Shown here piece by piece: positions 31,853-36,375 of a DNA stretch of 36,375 nt. Origin of the DNA: Baaleninema simplex PCC 7105 (lineage in GTDB: Bacteria; Cyanobacteriota; Cyanobacteriia; Cyanobacteriales; Geitlerinemataceae); NCBI RefSeq assembly GCF_000332355.1, contig NZ_KB235958.1:2806576-2842950 (forward strand). Reading direction: 5' to 3'. The notes below the pieces were generated by a model. The model saw only the letters and a list, made by a program, of their open reading frames with translations, was not told the DNA's origin and did not search any database. A program made the translations under genes and the position numbers. Each line of letters opens with the position of its first letter. Positions within the stretch are counted from its first letter, which is position 1.

Positions 31853-32431
31853 ATGGCTCGTGGTGGAAAACGGTTAGGGGCAGGTCGTCCGCCTGGAACC
31901 GGAAAATATGGGGAACCGACGAAAGCGATGCGGTTACCCGTCAGTTTAGCCGAGCAGCTTACCGATCTGCTGGTGGACTGGCAAAACGCAAAAGCTCAAG
32001 GGATTGCCAAACACGTCCAGCGTTTGCGTCAGTCTCTCGAATCGCCGTTTCGATTGCCCCTGTATTCTGACGCCGTCGCAGCGGGACTTCCCGCACCGGC
32101 CACAGATTACGTCGATCGCGAACTCGACCTCAACCAATATCTGACTCCCCATCCCGAGGCGAGCTTTTGCGTGCGGGCGAACGGCGATTCGATGATCGAG
32201 GCGGGAATCCATCCGGGGGATTTACTCGTCGTCGATACCCTCTTAGAAGCCAAAGACGACAGCGTGGCGATCGTGGTCGTCGATGGGGAACTGACCGTCA
32301 AGCGTCTCCGTTGGGACGAAACTACCTTGTGGTTGGTGCCAGAAAACGCGAACTACCTCCCCCTGCGCGTTACGGAAGAAATGAATTTTCGCGTGTTGGG
32401 GGTCGTGACGAACGTAATTCACAAGCTTTAG
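31853..32431 (+). CDS. umuD: UmuD-like S24 protease with N-terminal extension
   Basis: A 192-residue self-cleaving S24 protein of the UmuD/LexA type. The C-terminal domain has PLYSDAVAAGLPAPATDYVD, aligned with the UmuD cleavage region, with the bond expected at Ala77-Gly78. The catalytic residues fit: Ser113 (GDSM) and Lys150 (GELTVKRL), 37 residues apart and 35 from the cleavage Gly, exactly as in E. coli UmuD. The first 65 residues (MARGGKRLGAGRPPGTGKYG and a helical part) form a basic, Gly/Arg-rich domain that standard UmuD lacks and that may bind DNA. UmuD normally forms translesion polymerase V with UmuC; no umuC is adjacent. It could instead be a repressor. A weak GAGAAA lies before the ATG. 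Confidence 0.82.
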   Translation: MARGGKRLGAGRPPGTGKYGEPTKAMRLPVSLAEQLTDLLVDWQNAKAQGIAKHVQRLRQSLESPFRLPLYSDAVAAGLPAPATDYVDRELDLNQYLTPHPEASFCVRANGDSMIEAGIHPGDLLVVDTLLEAKDDSVAIVVVDGELTVKRLRWDETTLWLVPENANYLPLRVTEEMNFRVLGVVTNVIHKL

Positions 32432-32541
32432 AAGCTCGAGACCAACCGATCGCAGCCCCAAACCGGACGCACGGTTTCCCGACTTGCAGAACTGCCGATA
32501 CAATAACGTGAGAATCTGTCTCAAAACGGGAAGAAGGAACT

Positions 32542-32802
32542 ATGGTCAGTCTCGATCGGGTTGCAGAACTGATCCGAACCGAACTCGGCGACGCCGACGT
32601 GCAAGTGCGCGACTTAACGGGAGGGGGCGATCACCTCGAAGCGATCGTCGTGTCCGAAAAATTTCAGGGGTTGTCTCTCGTCAAGCAACACCAACTGGTT
32701 TACAGTGCCTTACAAAAAGAAATGGCCTCGGAAGCCATTCACGCCCTCGCCCTCAAAACCTACACCCCAGAACGATGGGCGACAGCCAGTCAAGCCCCGT
32801 AG
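32542..32802 (+). CDS. BolA family protein
   Basis: An 86-residue BolA-fold protein. Conserved parts are an N-terminal helix ([20 protein letters not shown]), the [20 protein letters not shown] loop, the HQLVYSAL helix with His that can take part in cluster binding, and the C-terminal [11 protein letters not shown]. In other organisms BolA proteins pair with monothiol CGFS glutaredoxins to hold a shared 2Fe-2S cluster and to adjust iron and redox responses. The grxD gene follows after 56 bases on the same strand, which supports an operon and this partnership. The AAGGAA at 32534 is unusually close to the ATG. Confidence 0.92.
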   Translation: MVSLDRVAELIRTELGDADVQVRDLTGGGDHLEAIVVSEKFQGLSLVKQHQLVYSALQKEMASEAIHALALKTYTPERWATASQAP

Positions 32803-32858
32803 CTTGTTAAAATTTTTTTAACCGACCGAACCGATTACTGACCTTTCTAGGAAACACG

Positions 32859-33182
32859 ATGACACCGGAACTCAAAGAACAACTCGACAACCTCATGAAG
32901 CAGCACAAAGTGCTGGTGTTCATGAAAGGCAACAAACTCATGCCCCAGTGCGGTTTTTCCAATAACGTCGTGCAAATTTTCAACAGCCTCGGCGTTCCCT
33001 TCGAGACAGTTGACGTTCTCGAAAACCCCGAAATTCGCCAGGGAATTAAGGAATACTCGAACTGGCCGACAATTCCGCAAGTGTACATCAACGGCGAGTT
33101 TGTTGGCGGTTCTGACATTGCCATCGAGCTATATCAAAGCGGAGAACTCCAGCAAATGCTGGAAATCGCTTTAGCATCCTAA
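32859..33182 (+). CDS. grxD: Monothiol glutaredoxin, CGFS type (Grx4/GrxD)
   Basis: A 107-residue thioredoxin-fold protein with the active-site CGFS motif (MPQCGFSNN, Cys31) of class II monothiol glutaredoxins. The glutathione-binding parts are present: VFMKGNK, the cis-proline loop [17 protein letters not shown] and the C-terminal [10 protein letters not shown] helix. Such proteins bind a glutathione-ligated 2Fe-2S cluster as homodimers, or with BolA as heterodimers, and act in cluster transfer and iron sensing. It follows bolA, so the two are probably co-transcribed. TAGGAA lies five bases before the ATG. A terminator-like hairpin is found downstream. Confidence 0.96.
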   Translation: MTPELKEQLDNLMKQHKVLVFMKGNKLMPQCGFSNNVVQIFNSLGVPFETVDVLENPEIRQGIKEYSNWPTIPQVYINGEFVGGSDIAIELYQSGELQQMLEIALAS

Positions 33183-33224
33183 CCTCTCGTGCGTTCGATC
33201 GCCTCGATTTAAACTCTTGCGACG

Positions 33225-33250
33225 ACCCCCTCCCGATCGCTGGAGGGGGT
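33225..33250 (+). terminator. Terminator after grxD
   Basis: accccctcc pairs perfectly with ggagggggt around an eight-base loop that holds a cgatcg core, 42 bases after the grxD stop, and is followed by two T before AA. It is likely the end of the bolA-grxD transcript. Confidence 0.7.
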
Positions 33251-33396
33251 TTAACCATCACTCTCCAAACTAGACGCATCGATCTCGTTTGTCGCGGGAC
33301 AAGATTCCTACCGTGGTCGCAACAACGTTGAATTGCGACAGTGCGGGCTAACAACGGCGAAAGATCGACAGACTCTCGACTCTTTTAAATGTTTCT

Positions 33397-33780
33397 ATGA
33401 ACCCTTACTTAACCCCCGAAAGTTACGTCAATCCACCGGAATATACGGTCATTATTCTCTGTTGCACCTTCGCGATCCTGTGCGGGATTATTTTTAAAGA
33501 TATTTTGGAATACCAATTCGCACGTTGGAACGCAGAGGGACAACCGCCGAAGCTCGACTATAAAACGCCCCACCTGACAGTCGCCTATGGCTTGACCTGT
33601 CTGTTTACCTTCGGGTTTGTCGGGGCGAGTTTGTCGGTGTTCGGGATTTTCACCCAACTGGCTTACATTCTCGCGGCGGTTGTCGTCGTTCCCACTGGGC
33701 TACTGGTCTGGTTGCAGTTGGGGTCGATGTTGGCGTTGGTGGCCAAAGAAGGCATTCGCTCGATCGTCATCGACGAGTAA
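33397..33780 (+). CDS. Small membrane protein of unknown function
   Basis: A 127-residue protein with three hydrophobic helices (about residues 17-34, 64-83 and 88-120). The helices are linked by a charged segment EYQFARWNAEGQPPKLDYKT. The first helix has a Cys pair (LCCTFAILCG). I do not recognise a named family; it looks like one of the conserved cyanobacterial membrane proteins. It follows the bolA-grxD pair by 215 bases with a terminator between, and converges with the FTR1 gene, so no operon can be claimed. The ATG at 33397 gives a short cytoplasmic N-terminus. Confidence 0.65.
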   Translation: MNPYLTPESYVNPPEYTVIILCCTFAILCGIIFKDILEYQFARWNAEGQPPKLDYKTPHLTVAYGLTCLFTFGFVGASLSVFGIFTQLAYILAAVVVVPTGLLVWLQLGSMLALVAKEGIRSIVIDE

Positions 33781-33839
33781 GCTGAAATCGGGAACTCGAA
33801 AGCCACCGATGAAGCTCACCGTTCGTCGGGTTTTGGCAT

Positions 33840-33870
33840 CGAGCGATCGCCCTATCCTCGAGATCGCTCG
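33840..33870. terminator. Hairpin over the FTR1 gene stop codon
   Basis: cgagcgatc and gatcgctcg form a perfect 9-bp stem around a 13-base loop that includes the reverse-strand stop codon of the FTR1 gene (33852-33854). It lies between convergent genes and may limit read-through. There is no T run, so it is a weak candidate. Confidence 0.35.
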
Positions 33871-34790
33871 GGTGTCTCCCGTTTCGGGAACAACTGTCCG
33901 CCCAAGCTACGGAAATACAGCCATCCCGCAATCCCTAAAAATCCCAGGTAGCCGATCGCTTGCGCGACGTAGAGGCGATCGCGATAGCCGAAAAGAGATT
34001 TCAGTGCGATTCCTGGGAACTGCTTGTCAGGTAAAACGTTGCGTAAATCCCAGACTTGACTTCCGAGAATGCAAGAGGCAGCATCGCCATCGCACCAAGC
34101 CGAAAATTGAGGTTGCAGTTGCGCCAAGGCTTCGATCGCTTCGTTGGCTTGTTTGAGAGCGGACACTACCAAACCCGAGACGACGAGCAGGAGGAAAACG
34201 CCCATCACCTGAAAAAACTGGCGCACGTCGATTTTAACGCCCCAGCGAAACAACAACACCCCTAACAGCGCTGCCCCGCCTAACCCGCCCAACGCTCCCA
34301 ACACCGGGACGAGTCCCTGCTGGAATTTGGCGACGATGAAAACGACCGTTTCAAAGCCTTCGCGCAAGACGGCGATAAAGACGAGGACGAACACGCCCCA
34401 TCCCGCCGCACTGCTGCGTTGTAAGGCCGAGGCGATCGCGCCTTCGACCTCAGATTTCAAGGATTTCGCCTGTTGCGTCATCCACAGCAACATCCAACTC
34501 AACATCGCAATGGCGACCACGCATAACGTTCCTTCGAGGAGGGGTTCGACGATGGGAGCGTAAGGTTGGTTGGAGGCGCGAAGGGCTTGCATTCCACTGT
34601 GGAACGACCACCCGACGAGGGCGCTGGCTGCGATTCCGGCGGCGACGCCTGCAAATACCCAAGAGTTGAGTTGGCTTTGACGGGCTTTTTTCAAGCAAGA
34701 CAGGACGATACCCACAACGAGAGCAGCTTCAAAGCCCTCTCGCAAGGCGATCGCGAACGTGGGAAGGGCGGCGGTGAGATCGAAAGTCAT
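33852..34790 (-). CDS. FTR1 family iron permease
   Basis: A 312-residue membrane protein with about seven helices and the two diagnostic REGFE motifs, REGFEA at residues 17-22 and REGFET at 143-148, which carry the acidic residues of the iron path in yeast Ftr1p and bacterial EfeU. In bacteria FTR1 proteins often work with EfeO and EfeB, but neither is nearby. The middle loop is rich in acidic and small residues, and a periplasmic segment with two Cys (SAWCDGDAASCILGS) is present near residues 230-245. It lies next to bolA-grxD, which links it to iron metabolism. A heptamer repeat (34819-34853) is upstream of its start. Confidence 0.93.
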   Translation of the reverse strand: MTFDLTAALPTFAIALREGFEAALVVGIVLSCLKKARQSQLNSWVFAGVAAGIAASALVGWSFHSGMQALRASNQPYAPIVEPLLEGTLCVVAIAMLSWMLLWMTQQAKSLKSEVEGAIASALQRSSAAGWGVFVLVFIAVLREGFETVVFIVAKFQQGLVPVLGALGGLGGAALLGVLLFRWGVKIDVRQFFQVMGVFLLLVVSGLVVSALKQANEAIEALAQLQPQFSAWCDGDAASCILGSQVWDLRNVLPDKQFPGIALKSLFGYRDRLYVAQAIGYLGFLGIAGWLYFRSLGGQLFPKRETPERSRG

Positions 34791-34818
34791 ATAGCAACCC
34801 TAAATCAGTATCGGGAGC

Positions 34819-34853
34819 AGGGAACGGGGAACGGGGAACGGGGAACGGGGAAT
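34819..34853. repeat. Heptamer tandem repeat (ggaacgg)
   Basis: Four perfect copies of ggaacgg, plus a fifth imperfect one, lie about 30 bases upstream of the FTR1 start. This is another STRR-type repeat. It is in or close to the promoter or leader region of the FTR1 gene. Confidence 0.8.
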
Positions 34854-34937
34854 CGGATTTTTTCTGGTGTTTTAATGTTTGACGACTCATTTGGAACTGC
34901 TATAGAAATGCAGCTCTTGAAAGCCTCGCAAACATAG

Positions 34938-36315
34938 CTCTTTTATCGGTACTTAAACAAATTTCAAGCCCAAACCAAGCCAAAACGCGCTTTGTGAGCG
35001 GCAAACAGGTCTCGATTCTCGTTCAGCCATGCCACAAAACGAAAAGACATGGCTGTCCGAAAAGCCTCTAAAGCATCTACAAAAGTTTCCAAAGGTTGGT
35101 TCGCCCACTTCCTTCGTAAACCGCCCGTCAACTTATGCCAAAGGATAAAAGTGTAGGCACAAAATACCAAAATTAAATGCCGCTGTAAACTCTTCAAACC
35201 TCTCGCCTGGCATTCCCTCCAACCCAACCATCCTTTGGCTTCCCGATAGAAGACTTCTACCCAGTTTCGCCCTGAGTAAGTGTTCACGACCCATTCGGCA
35301 GTCACTTTTTCGGAGTCTTCATTCGTGATAAAATAATCAATTTCTGTCGCGTCCGCATAAGAACTTGCATTCATGACGATAGCAAAGGTTCTTTCTCCTT
35401 GTAGACGTGACAGCTCTGCCGTACCCGTCGCCACCCACAGGGTTTTGGGCTTGTTTAAATTTAGAGAAACTGACGTAAAGTCCTCTTCTGGTAAGCTTTT
35501 GGCATATTCATCAAGGCGAATCTTTTGCCAATTTTCTCCCGATTGATTCAGCCAGATTTTCCGATTTTTGGCGACGGCTCCTAGATACTTCAGTCGGCGA
35601 GATTCGAGTCCCTTTAAAAAATTTGTGTTGTTACCATAGCCGGCATCCATGAGGACGATTCCCGGTCGATACCCTCTCTTTAAACTCCGGTCAATTAATT
35701 CTAAGGCGATTTCGGGTTTCTTTTTGAAAGAGGGATCTTTCTTGCCTGAGGGTAAGGAACTGGCTGGCTGATAGATTTCTACATCCAGAGGCAAATTTTT
35801 TTTGCCATCATAGAGATGGGTCGTTACCGCCACGATTCCGTTGTCGAGCTTGCCGATTTCTCCGATGTACTGTCTTCCCACACCTGCGGTGAAGTTGCCG
35901 CTTTTTCGATGTCCTGTATCATCGAGCAGCAAGGCAAATCCCCGACCCACTCGGGTTTGATGGCAGGAGTCCACCACCTTTAAACGACGTTCGTTAATAC
36001 GCTTCTCCTCCCAAGGGGATTCCGTTATAAAATGATGTAAGCGGTTGTAAACCACTCCCACCGAGTCGTTTGCCATCTGAGTTATGTTTTTTCGCTGGCT
36101 TTCCCCGAGTAATCCTCCCAAATAGTGTCTAAACCCCTTTTTTTGTGCTTGGGTTTTGAAGTCGGGGTCGAAACGCTTGCACCACTTCTCAAAGCAGGGT
36201 GGCATAGCGGCTGGGGTGGTCTCTCTCATGGGGACACTCTCCACCTTAAATCCTTGTCAGTCAAGGGTTTTGCTTTTATTTTACCTTTTTTACCGTTTAA
36301 GTCCCGTTAAAAGGG
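34938..36315 (-). mobile_element. IS701-family insertion sequence
   Basis: A 1378-bp element with a single transposase gene. Its 21-base ends (34938-34958 and 36295-36315) are inverted copies that agree at 18 of 21 positions, with a shared CTTTTA and ACTTAAAC core. The flanks (atag at the left, ttgg at the right) show no perfect 4-bp target duplication, so it may be old or partly rearranged. It lies between the FTR1 gene and the window end. Confidence 0.8.
34964..36244 (-). CDS. IS701 family transposase
   Basis: A 426-residue DDE transposase. The catalytic acids are visible: Asp108/Asp109 in LLLDDTGHRKSG, which is followed by the IS701 signature AGVGRQYIGEIGKLDNG, Asp200 in IVLMDAGYG, and Glu335 in VFYREAKGWLGWRECQARG. 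The C-terminal half has the HLILVFCAYTFILWH helix. The frame is intact. The start is the GTG at 36244 with AAGGA seven bases upstream; an ATG five codons on (36229) is an alternative. The element carries nothing else and belongs to a family common in cyanobacteria. Confidence 0.9.
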   Translation of the reverse strand: MESVPMRETTPAAMPPCFEKWCKRFDPDFKTQAQKKGFRHYLGGLLGESQRKNITQMANDSVGVVYNRLHHFITESPWEEKRINERRLKVVDSCHQTRVGRGFALLLDDTGHRKSGNFTAGVGRQYIGEIGKLDNGIVAVTTHLYDGKKNLPLDVEIYQPASSLPSGKKDPSFKKKPEIALELIDRSLKRGYRPGIVLMDAGYGNNTNFLKGLESRRLKYLGAVAKNRKIWLNQSGENWQKIRLDEYAKSLPEEDFTSVSLNLNKPKTLWVATGTAELSRLQGERTFAIVMNASSYADATEIDYFITNEDSEKVTAEWVVNTYSGRNWVEVFYREAKGWLGWRECQARGLKSLQRHLILVFCAYTFILWHKLTGGLRRKWANQPLETFVDALEAFRTAMSFRFVAWLNENRDLFAAHKARFGLVWA

Positions 36316-36375
36316 TTGGTGAAATATGCGATCGCCAAAAATCGAGATAAAATAAAAAACTTCATCGTCTCGATC

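Noticed and set aside
1-36375. tRNA or rRNA genes
   Set aside because: I looked in the larger spacers for T-loop and acceptor-stem patterns and saw none; a dedicated covariance search would be decisive.

Overview
The window is chromosomal DNA of a cyanobacterium. The palindrome GCGATCGC (HIP1) is scattered through genes and spacers, and several genes are typical of oxygenic phototrophs: ycf54 (chlorophyll cyclase accessory factor), a Tab2-like protein, a DUF6464 protein, an SPS-like glycosyltransferase and a FutB-like ferric permease. GC content looks moderate. Genus and species cannot be fixed from the sequence alone.

Layout. 1-1550 is accessory debris: a G-rich tract, the 3' end of a broken Uma2 gene, an intact Uma2 gene whose stop codon lies in an insertion-sequence end, and a degraded zinc-ribbon transposase. 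1581-7000 holds mgtE (Mg2+ channel/transporter), selO (protein AMPylator, reverse strand) and two tandem MscS-type channels. 7372-9999 carries a Tab2-like gene, two tandem small paralogues on the reverse strand, and mtnP. 10120-13107 has a GT4 glycosyltransferase and miaB on the reverse strand. 13675-19599 is one giant gene for a 1974-residue secreted RTX protein (DUF4347, propeller-like region, Ig-like repeats, calcium-binding repeats). 19732-23430 encodes a ferric-iron ABC permease, a ParA ATPase, an exported protein and a DUF6464 protein. 23496-27202 (reverse) has an ATP-grasp ligase-like protein, a DUF4870 membrane protein and lnt. 27199-28020 is an internally deleted TnpB element. 28073-31558 (reverse) has a glycogen debranching enzyme, ycf54 and pdxJ. 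31853-34790 has a UmuD-like protein, bolA, grxD, a small membrane protein and an FTR1 iron permease. An IS701-family element closes the window.

Functional links. BolA and the CGFS glutaredoxin are known Fe-S/iron partners and lie beside FTR1; FutB is a second iron uptake component elsewhere in the window. Most other genes look like single housekeeping or envelope genes on alternating strands, with few operons.

The most interesting signals are: (1) a 71-80 residue higher-order repeat in the RTX region, seven copies, with HIP1 always at the same offset; (2) a textbook MITE of about 202 bp with 17-bp terminal repeats and 10-bp target duplications just after ycf54; (3) a TnpB-derived reading frame whose stop overlaps the lnt start; (4) one perfect 15-bp-stem hairpin present twice; (5) a structured, U-tract-ended intergenic segment that may be a small RNA. 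No tRNA, rRNA or CRISPR array was found.
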